A DNA stretch of 64,000 nucleotides from an uncultured Thermoanaerobaculum sp. GTDB lineage: Bacteria > Acidobacteriota > Thermoanaerobaculia > Thermoanaerobaculales > Thermoanaerobaculaceae. The translations under genes and the position numbers were made by a program. The stretch lies in assembly GCA_937934115.1 (NCBI GenBank), contig CALHAH010000022.1, positions 1-64,000 on the forward strand, in the 5' to 3' direction. Below the pieces are notes generated by a model. The model ran no database searches. It saw only the letters and a program-made list of their open reading frames with translations, and was not told where the DNA came from. Below, one piece after another: positions 54,927 to 63,379 of this stretch. Positions within the stretch are counted from its first letter, which is position 1; every line of letters starts with the position of its first letter.

Positions 54927-56042
54927 ATGGCCAATCAGCGCGCATTACCGAAGTGGCTGCGGTTTTTGCGGGAACGGGTACCGGTTAACATTGAAATTTT
55001 CGAGGAGTTGTCCAAGGAACCCATCCCCCACCACATGAAGAACTGGTGGTACTGCTTGGGCGGGACGCCCCTCATGCTGTTGGCCATTCAAGTGGTCACC
55101 GGCATTCTTTTGACTTTTTACTACCGTCCATCCCCCGACGAAGCCTACAACTCGGTGCGCATGATTACCGAAGAGGTTCCCTTTGGTTGGTGGATCCGCT
55201 CGGTGCATCACTGGGCTGCCAACCTCATGGTTTTGGCGGTGGGTCTCCACCTGATCCGGGTGTTTTTCACCGGTGCGTACCGTAAGCCCCGGGAACTGAA
55301 CTGGGTGGTGGGCACTGGGTTGTTGTTTACTACCTTAGGGTTCGCTTTTACCGGCTACGCCTTAGTTTACGATCAGCTTTCTTACTGGGCGGCCACCGTG
55401 GGCACCAACGTGGCGGAACAGTTCCCACTGATTGGCCCATGGATCGCCAAGCTCCTGCGAGGGGGTGAGACCGTTAACCCCACCACCCTTACCCGCTTTT
55501 TTGTGTTTCACGTGGGGGCCATGCCGACCCTGATGGTGATCTTCTTGGGTTTGCACATTTTCCTGTTGCGGATTCATGGGGTTATGGAGTTAGAAGCCCC
55601 GCCGGAAGTTCAAGAAACACCCCTTACGGTGGAAGAGGATCGCGAAGGTAAGCGCCGCTTCGACCCTAACCGATTTTTTGCTTTCTTCCCTGACCACGTG
55701 ACGACCGAGTTGTTGGTGGGCATGTTCCTCCTCACCCTGGTCACCATGCTCGCCATTGTCTTTCCCGCCCACCTCGGCCCGCCGGCCAACCCCGACGAAA
55801 CTCCCTTGCATATCAAGCCCGAGTGGTACTTCTACCCGGTGTTTCGGTGGTTGAAGCTCGTTCCTCTGTGGGCAGCCATGGCCGGTCTACTTTTAGGAGG
55901 TGTGGCTTTTGTGTTTTGGCCTTTCGTTGACGGCTGGATCCGCAAAGTGAAACCACGTAGCGAGTTGGGAACGGTCATTGGTGCGGTGGCGGCTTTGCTT
56001 TTGGTGACGTTCCTGCTTTGGGAAGCTTTAGCGACGCACTAA
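54927..56042 (+). CDS. Cytochrome b, fused petB/petD-like
   Basis: A 371-residue integral membrane protein. The N-terminal half has the four-helix cytochrome b core with haem-ligand His pairs in SVHHWAANLMVLAVGLHLIRV and FFVFHVGAMPTLMVIFLGLHIFLLRIHG. The C-terminal part corresponds to subunit IV and includes the Qo motif PEWYFYPVFRWLK. With the Rieske protein it forms a quinol:cytochrome c oxidoreductase. No separate cytochrome c1 is present; the following octahaem cytochrome may take that place. Confidence 0.93.
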   Translation: MANQRALPKWLRFLRERVPVNIEIFEELSKEPIPHHMKNWWYCLGGTPLMLLAIQVVTGILLTFYYRPSPDEAYNSVRMITEEVPFGWWIRSVHHWAANLMVLAVGLHLIRVFFTGAYRKPRELNWVVGTGLLFTTLGFAFTGYALVYDQLSYWAATVGTNVAEQFPLIGPWIAKLLRGGETVNPTTLTRFFVFHVGAMPTLMVIFLGLHIFLLRIHGVMELEAPPEVQETPLTVEEDREGKRRFDPNRFFAFFPDHVTTELLVGMFLLTLVTMLAIVFPAHLGPPANPDETPLHIKPEWYFYPVFRWLKLVPLWAAMAGLLLGGVAFVFWPFVDGWIRKVKPRSELGTVIGAVAALLLVTFLLWEALATH

Positions 56043-56057
56043 AAGGAGGGAGGGTTT

Positions 56058-57431
56058 ATGAGTCTTCAGTTTAAGAAGATCGTCGTGGCCATATTTGCCT
56101 TGGCCTTTACTGCTGCGGTGATCATCGTGGGACTAATCGAAAAAGAGCGGGCCAAGCCCGAAAAGGCGGCGGTAGCTTACGCCGATGAGGTCACCAAGGC
56201 GTGTATTAAGTGCCATGACGAAAAACACGCGGCGGTGGATTGGAGCCGGCAGTGGGAGCAGTCCCGGCACGCGCAAAAGGGCATTGGCTGTATGGCTTGC
56301 CATGAGGCCAAGGACGGTGACAAAGACCTGTGGCTGCACGAGGGCTACAAGATCGCCACGGTTCCTTCGCCTTTGGACTGCAAATCCTGTCACGAACAGC
56401 AGTTTAAGGAGTTTACCGAGTCGCACCATGCCAAGGCCGCGCAGTTCATTGGCTCCTTGGACAACCTCTTGGGTGAAATTGTCGAGGGCCCCCCAGCGGC
56501 CAACTTGGGGTGCAAGCAGTGCCACGGTTCCACGGTGCAAATCCAACGGACGGGCGACCCGAAGACCGATGGCTTGCCCCTGCCTGGCTCGTGGCCCAAC
56601 ACTGGCATCGGTCGGGTCAACCCTGATGGGTCCCTGGGAACCTGCACCGCGTGTCATACCCGTCACATGTTTTCCAAAAAGCAAGCCCGGGAGCCCCGTA
56701 CGTGTGGCCGTTGCCATATGGGTCCTGATCACCCCCAGATGGAAGTTTACGAGGAGTCCAAACACGGGATCATGTTTGCCGCCTGGCGCGAAAAGATGCG
56801 TTTGGATGCTGACGAGTGGATCGTCGGCAAGACCTACACGGCGGCACCTACGTGCGTGACCTGCCACATGGGTGCTACGCCTACCATGAAAGCCACCCAT
56901 GACGTGGGGGCTCGCATTTCCTGGACTTTGCGGCCACTTTTCTCCAAGCGCTTAGAAAACTGGGAAGAAAAGCGCGACCGCATGAGGAAGGTATGCCTGG
57001 AGTGCCACGGCAAAAACTGGGTGGACAACTACTTCGTGATGTTTGATGACGCCGTGGAGCTGTGGAACAACAAGTTCGCCAAACCCGCCAACGACATCAT
57101 GGAAAAGCTCAAGGCCGCCGGCAAGGTCACGGCCACACCCTTTGACGATCCCATCGAGTGGACCTTCTACGAGCTCTGGCACCATGAGGGCCGTCGGGCG
57201 CGGCATGGCGCTTCCATGATGGGGCCCGACTTTACCCAGTGGCATGGGTTTTACGAGGTGGCCAAGCACTTTTACACCAAGTTCCTGCCTGAGGCGGAAC
57301 GCCTCCTCCCTGGGGTAACCGCAGGTATTAACCAAATCCCTGAGCATGCGTGGCGCCAGGGACTTACCAAGGAGCAAATTCAGCAGATGCTGGACTTTTA
57401 TCAGAGCCGTTACCAGCAAAGGGTGCAGTAA
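56058..57431 (+). CDS. Octahaem cytochrome c, hydroxylamine oxidoreductase-like
   Basis: A 457-residue protein with a single N-terminal hydrophobic helix (about 8-27, a signal or anchor) and eight CxxCH haem sites: CIKCH, CMACH, CKSCH, CKQCH, CTACH, CGRCH, CVTCH and CLECH. Context (DGSLGTCTACHTRHMFSKKQAREPRTCGRCHMGPDHPQMEVYEESKHGIMF) matches the hydroxylamine oxidoreductase/octahaem reductase family. Whether the cross-linking Tyr of oxidative enzymes is present cannot be settled from sequence alone. Members reduce or oxidise hydroxylamine and nitrite. It lies 15 nt after cytochrome b, so it may receive electrons from that complex. Confidence 0.88.
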   Translation: MSLQFKKIVVAIFALAFTAAVIIVGLIEKERAKPEKAAVAYADEVTKACIKCHDEKHAAVDWSRQWEQSRHAQKGIGCMACHEAKDGDKDLWLHEGYKIATVPSPLDCKSCHEQQFKEFTESHHAKAAQFIGSLDNLLGEIVEGPPAANLGCKQCHGSTVQIQRTGDPKTDGLPLPGSWPNTGIGRVNPDGSLGTCTACHTRHMFSKKQAREPRTCGRCHMGPDHPQMEVYEESKHGIMFAAWREKMRLDADEWIVGKTYTAAPTCVTCHMGATPTMKATHDVGARISWTLRPLFSKRLENWEEKRDRMRKVCLECHGKNWVDNYFVMFDDAVELWNNKFAKPANDIMEKLKAAGKVTATPFDDPIEWTFYELWHHEGRRARHGASMMGPDFTQWHGFYEVAKHFYTKFLPEAERLLPGVTAGINQIPEHAWRQGLTKEQIQQMLDFYQSRYQQRVQ

Positions 57432-57465
57432 GCAAAAAGGGTGGCCAAGGCCTCCCCTTTTCCCC

Positions 57466-57487
57466 TGGTCTTGCGAAAACAAGACCA
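57466..57487 (+). other. Intercistronic stem-loop
   Basis: TGGTCTTG / CAAGACCA, an 8-bp stem with a 6-nt loop, between the octahaem and barrel genes. There is no T-run, so it is more likely a processing or stability element than a terminator. Confidence 0.4.
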
Positions 57488-57507
57488 AAGATAAGGAGGA
57501 TGCGGTG

Positions 57508-59019
57508 ATGAAACGATGGATGGTTGTCATGATGGTCACGGCAGTTGTGGGTTTTGCGTGGGCGCAAACCCCCCCAGCGCAAGCTGGCCCAGAAAAGCCA
57601 AAGCTTTCCTTGAGCCTTTCTGGGTTTTACGAATTTAACGGCTACACTCAAAACAACTTCTTCTTTGGGGCACGGCCTTCGGGTTTGGTCACCGACCATG
57701 ACGATTACGCCGTTCAGCTCTTGCGTCTGCAGAGCGAGTTGGCCTACGGACCCAACCTCAAAGCCGTGATGCGGGTGGACTACGCCCAAGGAATCTGGGG
57801 CATTGACGATCAATACCGCGATAATTTCCGTCCGGGATTTTCCAACCTTTACAACAACAAGGACACTAACTCCACCGTCCATGTGGACTGGGCCTACGTG
57901 GAGTTTAACGCTACCAAGCTAGCAAACACCACCTTCCGCATTGGCCGCATGAAGAACGCCTTGGGTAACCTCTTGGTATTGGATCAGGACGGTGATGGGG
58001 TGCAGGTGGTCAGGAAATTCGGCGACTGGAACGCAACGTTAGCCTGGACGAAGATGTACGAAGGTGCTGATAGCCTCACCGACAATGCGGTGGGAACCAC
58101 CAACGGCAAGGATGCCGATCTTTTCTACTTGAATTTCCAGGGCAAGGTTAAGAATTTTGACCTGGAGCCGTTTTTCGCGTACTACACTGACCGCGGCTAC
58201 CGCGATGGGACTACCTACCTCCCCAACGAGCTCCAGTACTTCAACGCTCGCTTTCGCCCTAACATCACCAGCGCGCAGGTGGCGGGTGTGGCCTTTTCCG
58301 GGAAGGTAGGCAAGCTGAGCCTCAAGGGTGAGGTGGACTATCTGACGGGCAAGGACAAAGTCCGCAACGCTAACTCCGGCCCTTTCCAGCTCTTGGACGT
58401 GAACAACGGCGACTTGCGCGGCTACAACGTTTACGTGGATGCCAGACTGCCGGTGGGCAAGACCACGCTCGGAGCAGTCTTTGGCCTAGGCTCCGGCGAT
58501 GACGATCTCATGTCCGGCAAGGGGAACATCAACAAAATCCGCACCAACGGGTTTTTCTACATCACGGAAATTTGGGAAGACTCCATCATGCCCGATGAAG
58601 AAGGAATTACGCCTCAGGGCTTGGGTTCGCCCGCATCCCGTGGCTACCGGGAGTTTGAAAACACCACGCTTTTGCAGCTAAATGCCACCTTCCCCCTGCG
58701 CCCGGACCTGAAGCTCTTCGTTTCGGGGACGTACATTCGCGCCACGGAAGCCCTGCACCCTTGGGCTGATCTCAATCGCAACGGCGCCATTGATCCCGGT
58801 GAGTTTGGTGCTGCGTCTTCCCGCGATCTGGGCAAAGAAATTGATTTCAAGCTGGACTGGACGGTGATGGACAACTTGGTGTGGACGCTGCGGGGTGGCT
58901 ATTTCTGGCCAGGTGACGCGGCGTTGTACCTGGTGAACGGCAACAACCTCCACGCCAAGAACGCTTGGGAGCTGCGGACCCAGCTCACCTTTACCTTTGG
59001 TGGGCTGAAGATCATGTAA
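57508..59019 (+). CDS. Outer-membrane beta-barrel porin
   Basis: A 503-residue protein with a signal peptide (about 1-20) and many alternating hydrophobic/aromatic strands (LSLSGFYEFNGY, FRIGRMKNALGNLLVLDQDG, WELRTQLTFTFGGLKIM at the end), as in porins of the alginate-export or porin-like type. It has one perfect EF-hand-type loop (DLNRNGAIDPGEF) that may bind calcium. Flanked by multihaem cytochromes, it could be a conduit barrel holding a cytochrome across the outer membrane, or simply a nitrate porin. The ATG follows AAGGAGGA. Confidence 0.75.
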   Translation: MKRWMVVMMVTAVVGFAWAQTPPAQAGPEKPKLSLSLSGFYEFNGYTQNNFFFGARPSGLVTDHDDYAVQLLRLQSELAYGPNLKAVMRVDYAQGIWGIDDQYRDNFRPGFSNLYNNKDTNSTVHVDWAYVEFNATKLANTTFRIGRMKNALGNLLVLDQDGDGVQVVRKFGDWNATLAWTKMYEGADSLTDNAVGTTNGKDADLFYLNFQGKVKNFDLEPFFAYYTDRGYRDGTTYLPNELQYFNARFRPNITSAQVAGVAFSGKVGKLSLKGEVDYLTGKDKVRNANSGPFQLLDVNNGDLRGYNVYVDARLPVGKTTLGAVFGLGSGDDDLMSGKGNINKIRTNGFFYITEIWEDSIMPDEEGITPQGLGSPASRGYREFENTTLLQLNATFPLRPDLKLFVSGTYIRATEALHPWADLNRNGAIDPGEFGAASSRDLGKEIDFKLDWTVMDNLVWTLRGGYFWPGDAALYLVNGNNLHAKNAWELRTQLTFTFGGLKIM

Positions 59020-59030
59020 AGGAGGTGGTT

Positions 59031-59405
59031 ATGAAGGCAAGACTTCTTGTTGGCCTGCTGGTGGTGTTGCCCTTGGTGTTGGCGGCAGCGCCACCAAAGA
59101 AAACGAGGGCAGTGCACCCCCAGGTGGACACTCAAGAAGCCTGCGACGTCTGCCACCGCGAGGTGACCCCGGAAGTTGTAGAGGCTTGGTACCAAAGCCG
59201 CCACGGACTCATGAACGTGAAATGCTTCGTGTGCCACGGCACGGTTGGACCCGAGTTTGTGCGCCGGGCACCGGTATCCCGGTGTGTGGGGTGCCACAAC
59301 GACAAGGTGGATTCCTTGGCCAACCCCTTTTTCAAAGGGAAGGATTGTTTTTCCTGCCATGCGGGGCATGAGCTCAACCCCCATAAGATTGGAGGTGGAA
59401 AATGA
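59031..59405 (+). CDS. Small tetrahaem cytochrome c
   Basis: A 124-residue exported protein with a signal peptide (about 1-20) and four CxxCH sites: CDVCH, CFVCH, CVGCH and CFSCH. It follows AAAGGAGG by 5 nt and overlaps napA by four bases (ATGA). Its place directly before napA suggests it replaces NapB, the usual dihaem electron donor to NapA, though it is not a NapB homologue by its haem pattern. Confidence 0.85.
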   Translation: MKARLLVGLLVVLPLVLAAAPPKKTRAVHPQVDTQEACDVCHREVTPEVVEAWYQSRHGLMNVKCFVCHGTVGPEFVRRAPVSRCVGCHNDKVDSLANPFFKGKDCFSCHAGHELNPHKIGGGK

Positions 59406-61651
59406 GCATTTCCAGAAGGGAGTTTCTTGAATCAGCGGCTGCTGCTTCCGCTCTGGCCGCACTTTCGGGTTTACCCAGGCCGGTGCAAGCGGCGGGCGGG
59501 GAGAAGTGGGTCAAGTCCGTGTGCCGGTACTGCGGCACCGGCTGTGGCCTCTACATTGGCGTGCGGGACGGCAAGGTCTTCGCAGTGAAAGGGGACAAAG
59601 ACAACCACAACCAGGGGTTCCTTTGTCTGAAAGGTTTTCTACTACCGCAAATTCTCACTGCCCCTACCCGTTGCCTGTACCCGATGATTCGCAAGGATGG
59701 AAAACTGGTGCGGGCTTCCTGGGAGGAAGCCATGAGCTTGGTGGCATCCAAGTTCAAGGAAGCCATCGAAAAGTACGGGCCCGATGCCGTGGCTTTTTAC
59801 GGCTCCGGACAAGGTTTGACCGAAGAAACCTACGTTGCCAACAAGCTCTTTAAGGCAGGTATTCGCACCAACAACGTGGACGGGAACCCGCGTTTGTGCA
59901 TGGCCTCGGCGGTGGGTGGTTACGTAACCACCTTTGGCAAGGACGAACCCATGGGCTGCTACGAGGACATTGACCACGCCGATGTGTTCCTGCTGGTGGG
60001 CACCAACACGGCGGAAGCACACCCCATCCTCTTCCAGCGCATCGTGCGTCGCAAGGAAAAAGCCCCGGGCACCAAGGTGATTGTGATGGATCCCCGCCGT
60101 ACTCCCACCGCCCGCATTGCGGACCTTCACATTTCTTTCAAGCCCGGCACTGACTTGGCCATCCTTAATGCCATGGCTTACGTCCTCGTGCATGAAGGGT
60201 ACGTTGATGAGGAGTTCATCAAAAACCATGTGGTGTTTGGTGAAGGAACCGAGACCAACAAGAGCTTTGAGGATTACAAGGCCTTCCTGGCCAAATACAC
60301 CCCGGAAAAGGCAGCAGCCATCGCTGGCTGCAAAGCGGAAGACATTGTGACGGCTGCACGTTGGTTTGGGGCCAGGGGCAAAGCCTCTATGTCCATGTGG
60401 ACCATGGGCTTAAACCAGCGGACCGAGGGTGTTTGGGCCAACAACTTGGTGCATAACCTTCACCTCATCACCGGGAAAATTGGGACACCCGGCTCCACCC
60501 CGTTCTCGCTTACCGGTCAACCCAACGCGTGTGGTGGTGTTCGCGATGGTGGCGCCCTTTCCCACCTCTTGCCCTACGGCCGCTTGATTGCCAACGAAGC
60601 CCACCGCAAGGAAATGGAAAAACTTTGGGGGGTGCCCGAGGGCACTCTCAAGCCCAAACCCGGGCCTTCCACAGTGGAAATGTTCCAAAAGGTCGAGGCT
60701 GGCGAGATTAAGTGCCTTTACATCATGTGCACCAACCCCGGCCAGTCTTTGCCCAACGTCGGCCGCTACCGTAAGGCGCTCCAGCGGGACGACGTGTTCG
60801 TGGTGGTGGCGGAAGCCTTCCACCCCACCCGCACCAGTGAGCTTGCGGACGTGGTTTTGCCAGCGGCAGCGTGGGCGGAGAAGGAAGGCGTCTACGGCTG
60901 CGCGGAACGCCGGTATCAGCTCTTGGAGCAAGCCATCCCGCCCTCGGGTGAGGCCCGTCCCGATTTTGAAATCCTCTGTGATCTGGGTCGGCGTCTCGGT
61001 CTTGGACACCTGGTGCCTTACAAGACGCCCACGGACATCTGGAACGAGATCCTCACCGTTTGCAAAGGTACCGTATATGACTTCACCGGCATGACGCGCG
61101 AACGCTTGCGGCAAGCCCACGGTTTGCTTTGGCCTTTGCCCACCCCTGATCATCCGGGAACCAACCGCCGTTACGTCAAAGGCGAAGATCCCTTCGTGCC
61201 TGCCGACTGGCCGCACCGCATCAAGTTTTACGGCAGACCGGATGGCCGTGCCGTGGTCTGGATGCGGCCGTTCAAAGGACCCGAGGAAGCACCGGATGCC
61301 GAGTACCCCATGTACTACACCACCGGTCGCGTCATCGAACACTGGCACACCGGTACCATGACCCGCACCTGCAAGGAGCTGGTGCACGCCAACGCCGAAG
61401 CGGTAGCGGAGCTGCACCCCGCCGATGCCCAAAAGCTCGGGGTTAAAACCGGGGACAAGGTCAAGATCACGTCCCGCCGCGGGAGCCAGGTATTCAAGGT
61501 AAAGGTCACGGATACATCCCGGGAAAACCTGGTGTTCGTTCACATGCACGATGACCAACACCTGTGTAACCTCATCACCATTGATGCCTTGGACCCCATT
61601 TCCAAGCAGCCGGAGTTTAAGGTTTGCGGTGTTAAGGTTGAAAAGGCTTAA
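59402..61651 (+). CDS. napA: Periplasmic nitrate reductase, catalytic subunit
   Basis: A 749-residue molybdopterin enzyme. A Tat signal (SRREFL, then a hydrophobic stretch to about 30) is followed by the [4Fe-4S] ligands Cys41, Cys44, Cys48 and Cys75 (CRYCGTGCG...FLCLKG) and the molybdenum-ligand Cys166 in GNPRLCMASAV. Other NapA motifs: TGQPNACGGVRDGG and TGRVIEHWHTGTMTR. It would reduce nitrate to nitrite in the periplasm. napD, napG and napH follow; napB and napC are not in the operon. A hairpin with a T-run lies after it. Confidence 0.95.
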   Translation: MSISRREFLESAAAASALAALSGLPRPVQAAGGEKWVKSVCRYCGTGCGLYIGVRDGKVFAVKGDKDNHNQGFLCLKGFLLPQILTAPTRCLYPMIRKDGKLVRASWEEAMSLVASKFKEAIEKYGPDAVAFYGSGQGLTEETYVANKLFKAGIRTNNVDGNPRLCMASAVGGYVTTFGKDEPMGCYEDIDHADVFLLVGTNTAEAHPILFQRIVRRKEKAPGTKVIVMDPRRTPTARIADLHISFKPGTDLAILNAMAYVLVHEGYVDEEFIKNHVVFGEGTETNKSFEDYKAFLAKYTPEKAAAIAGCKAEDIVTAARWFGARGKASMSMWTMGLNQRTEGVWANNLVHNLHLITGKIGTPGSTPFSLTGQPNACGGVRDGGALSHLLPYGRLIANEAHRKEMEKLWGVPEGTLKPKPGPSTVEMFQKVEAGEIKCLYIMCTNPGQSLPNVGRYRKALQRDDVFVVVAEAFHPTRTSELADVVLPAAAWAEKEGVYGCAERRYQLLEQAIPPSGEARPDFEILCDLGRRLGLGHLVPYKTPTDIWNEILTVCKGTVYDFTGMTRERLRQAHGLLWPLPTPDHPGTNRRYVKGEDPFVPADWPHRIKFYGRPDGRAVVWMRPFKGPEEAPDAEYPMYYTTGRVIEHWHTGTMTRTCKELVHANAEAVAELHPADAQKLGVKTGDKVKITSRRGSQVFKVKVTDTSRENLVFVHMHDDQHLCNLITIDALDPISKQPEFKVCGVKVEKA

Positions 61652-61663
61652 AGTGCAAAGCCC

Positions 61664-61701
61664 GGGCCCCGGGTGAGGCGATCCCTCCCCGGGGCCCTTT
61701 T
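61664..61701 (+). terminator. Intra-operon hairpin with T-run after napA
   Basis: A perfect 10-bp stem GGGCCCCGGG (61664-61673) / CCCGGGGCCC (61688-61697) with a 14-nt loop, followed by TTTT. It lies before the napD start. A partial terminator would lower expression of napDGH relative to napA; alternatively it protects the upstream mRNA. Confidence 0.55.
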
Positions 61702-61711
61702 GGAGGTTGCC

Positions 61712-61948
61712 ATGGTCATTGCTGGCGTCTTGATTACCACCAAGCCTGGGCAGGCGCCCTTCGTGGCTGCCAGCCTGGGCGCATCCCCACACGTGCAGCT
61801 GGTGGGCGGCGACGGGAGCGAGAGGCTTGCGGCAGTGGTGAGCCGGGAAAGCGGCGAGGCGTTGGAAGCTTGGGCGGAGGAGCTTTTGCGAGACGATGAA
61901 AGAATCTTGGGGGTTTACCCCACCTTTGTGGGCCACGATCCGGAATGA
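61712..61948 (+). CDS. napD: NapD chaperone for NapA
   Basis: A 78-residue protein with the NapD ferredoxin-like pattern (MVIAGVLITTKPGQAPFVAASLGASPHVQ, then a VVSRESGEALEAWAEELLRDDERILGVYPTFV end). NapD binds the Tat signal of NapA and holds back export until the cofactor is inserted; the neighbouring NapA has such a signal. GGAGG precedes the ATG. The stop overlaps the napG start (ATGA). Confidence 0.88.
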   Translation: MVIAGVLITTKPGQAPFVAASLGASPHVQLVGGDGSERLAAVVSRESGEALEAWAEELLRDDERILGVYPTFVGHDPE

Positions 61949-62451
61949 AAGCTTCCCGGCGAGGGCTTTTTCCCGCTCTTTGCGGCCGAGTTCCGTTGCG
62001 CCCTCCGGGAGCACGGCCGGAGCCAGAGTTTGCCGCCCTATGCATTCGCTGTAACCGCTGCATAACCGCTTGTCCCTATAAAACCTTAAAGCCGGCCTCT
62101 TGGATTTACGGGGAACGGGCAGGAACACCTCTGGTGGTGCCTCGGAAAATCCCCTGTTATTTGTGCATGGCGTGTCCGCCCGTTTGCCCCACCGGCGCCT
62201 TGGACCCCATTACCGACAAACGGGCGGTGCGGATGGGTCTGGCAGTGGTGGATCCCGAAAGTTGCTTTGCGCACCAGGGCATCCTTTGCCGCACCTGCGT
62301 GGACGAGTGTCCCCTGGAAGGTGAGGCCATTTACCAAGACGGCGAGCTCAAGCCGGTGGTTACCGAAAAGTGCGTGGGTTGCGGTGTGTGCGAGAAGGTA
62401 TGCCCCGTGGCGGAGCCGGCCATCGTGGTGCGTCCACGAGGTGACCAATGA
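61945..62451 (+). CDS. napG: NapG-type ferredoxin with four [4Fe-4S] clusters
   Basis: A 168-residue iron-sulfur protein with four cysteine clusters (CIRCNRCITACP, CYLCMACPPVCP, CFAHQGILCRTCVDECP, CVGCGVCEKVCP) and the NapG-like sequence LRPPGARPEPEFAALC. It is shorter than E. coli NapG because the N-terminal Tat signal region is reduced to MKASRRGLFPAL, so periplasmic export is doubtful. With NapH it would pass electrons from menaquinol to the NapA module. It overlaps napH by four bases. Confidence 0.85.
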   Translation: MKASRRGLFPALCGRVPLRPPGARPEPEFAALCIRCNRCITACPYKTLKPASWIYGERAGTPLVVPRKIPCYLCMACPPVCPTGALDPITDKRAVRMGLAVVDPESCFAHQGILCRTCVDECPLEGEAIYQDGELKPVVTEKCVGCGVCEKVCPVAEPAIVVRPRGDQ

Positions 62452-63296
62452 ACAAGCCGCGTCGGTGGACACCCCTGCGACGGTCCGTGCAGCTTGCTGT
62501 GGCCTTGTTGTATCTGGTTTTGCCCTTTTTGAACCGCTGGGGCCTTCGGGGTTTCATGGGAAACCTCGCCTCCTTGAAGGTAGGACCGGTGGACTTGCTA
62601 GAACCGGCGGTGGCGTTGTCGGTGGTGCTGGCGGCTGGCAAGATAACAGCCTCGCTAGTTTTGGCACTGCTGCCGGTGGTGGCCTTGGCAGTCGTGCTTG
62701 GCCCGGTTTTTTGCTCTTGGGTTTGCCCCTGGGGTCTCCTATCCGAGGGCTTGGACTATCTTAAAATCCGCACCTTGCACCTGCACCGCACCTGGACCGC
62801 GGATGGTTACCGCAAGCTCCGACCGCTGCGCATGGCAGCCCTCTTGGTTTTCTTGCTGGCGTCTTCTGTGGTGGCCAGTCCCTTGGTGGCACTGCTTGCG
62901 CCTCCCCGCTTGGTCACGGCGCTACCGCAGGAGCTTTTTTATTTGAGCGTGCGCCCTGTGGTCACCGGCAGCGTGCTCTTGCTTTGGCTTCTGGCCGAGC
63001 TGTTTTTGCCTCGGCGCTGGGTTTGCCGGGCCCTGTGCCCGGTGGGGGCTTTGTGGAACTTTTTGCGGCTGCCCTGGACTCTCCAAGTGCGGTTCGAACC
63101 AACCCTTTGCGTGGATCCCAAAGTTGCCCCCTGCCACTTGCATTGCCCCTGGGGCATTGACCCGCGCTCCATGGGGCGCTTTGACGGCTGCACCAACTGC
63201 CTGCGCTGCGTGGAAGGGTGCCCCTCCACCGCGTTGCGTGCCGGCTTTGGAAAACCCATGGACCCTCCGGTGCGCACAAAAAAGGTCAGCACCTAG
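62448..63296 (+). CDS. napH: NapH membrane iron-sulfur protein
   Basis: A 282-residue membrane protein with four to five helices. It has the paired CxxxCP motifs CSWVCPWGLLSE and CRALCPVGAL and a C-terminal ferredoxin-like domain (CTNCLRCVEGCP), all typical of NapH/YccM, a menaquinol dehydrogenase. With NapG it supplies an alternative quinol-oxidising route beside the Rieske/cytochrome b pair. Last gene of the sigma54 operon. Confidence 0.9.
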   Translation: MNKPRRWTPLRRSVQLAVALLYLVLPFLNRWGLRGFMGNLASLKVGPVDLLEPAVALSVVLAAGKITASLVLALLPVVALAVVLGPVFCSWVCPWGLLSEGLDYLKIRTLHLHRTWTADGYRKLRPLRMAALLVFLLASSVVASPLVALLAPPRLVTALPQELFYLSVRPVVTGSVLLLWLLAELFLPRRWVCRALCPVGALWNFLRLPWTLQVRFEPTLCVDPKVAPCHLHCPWGIDPRSMGRFDGCTNCLRCVEGCPSTALRAGFGKPMDPPVRTKKVST

Positions 63297-63379
63297 GATA
63301 CCGGTGCCCTCGCCAGTGACGCCTATGCCCCCCTTTACGATTCCGGTGGGCTCCTTTACCATACTGGGCGGTACACACC

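Noticed and set aside
60410..62128. A 572-codon open frame antisense to napA, napD and napG
   Set aside because: It covers three recognisable genes on the opposite strand, has no protein family features and arises from the codon bias of high-GC genes.
63088..63100. GGTTCGAACC resembling a tRNA T-arm
   Set aside because: It lies inside napH coding sequence and no acceptor stem or anticodon arm surrounds it.
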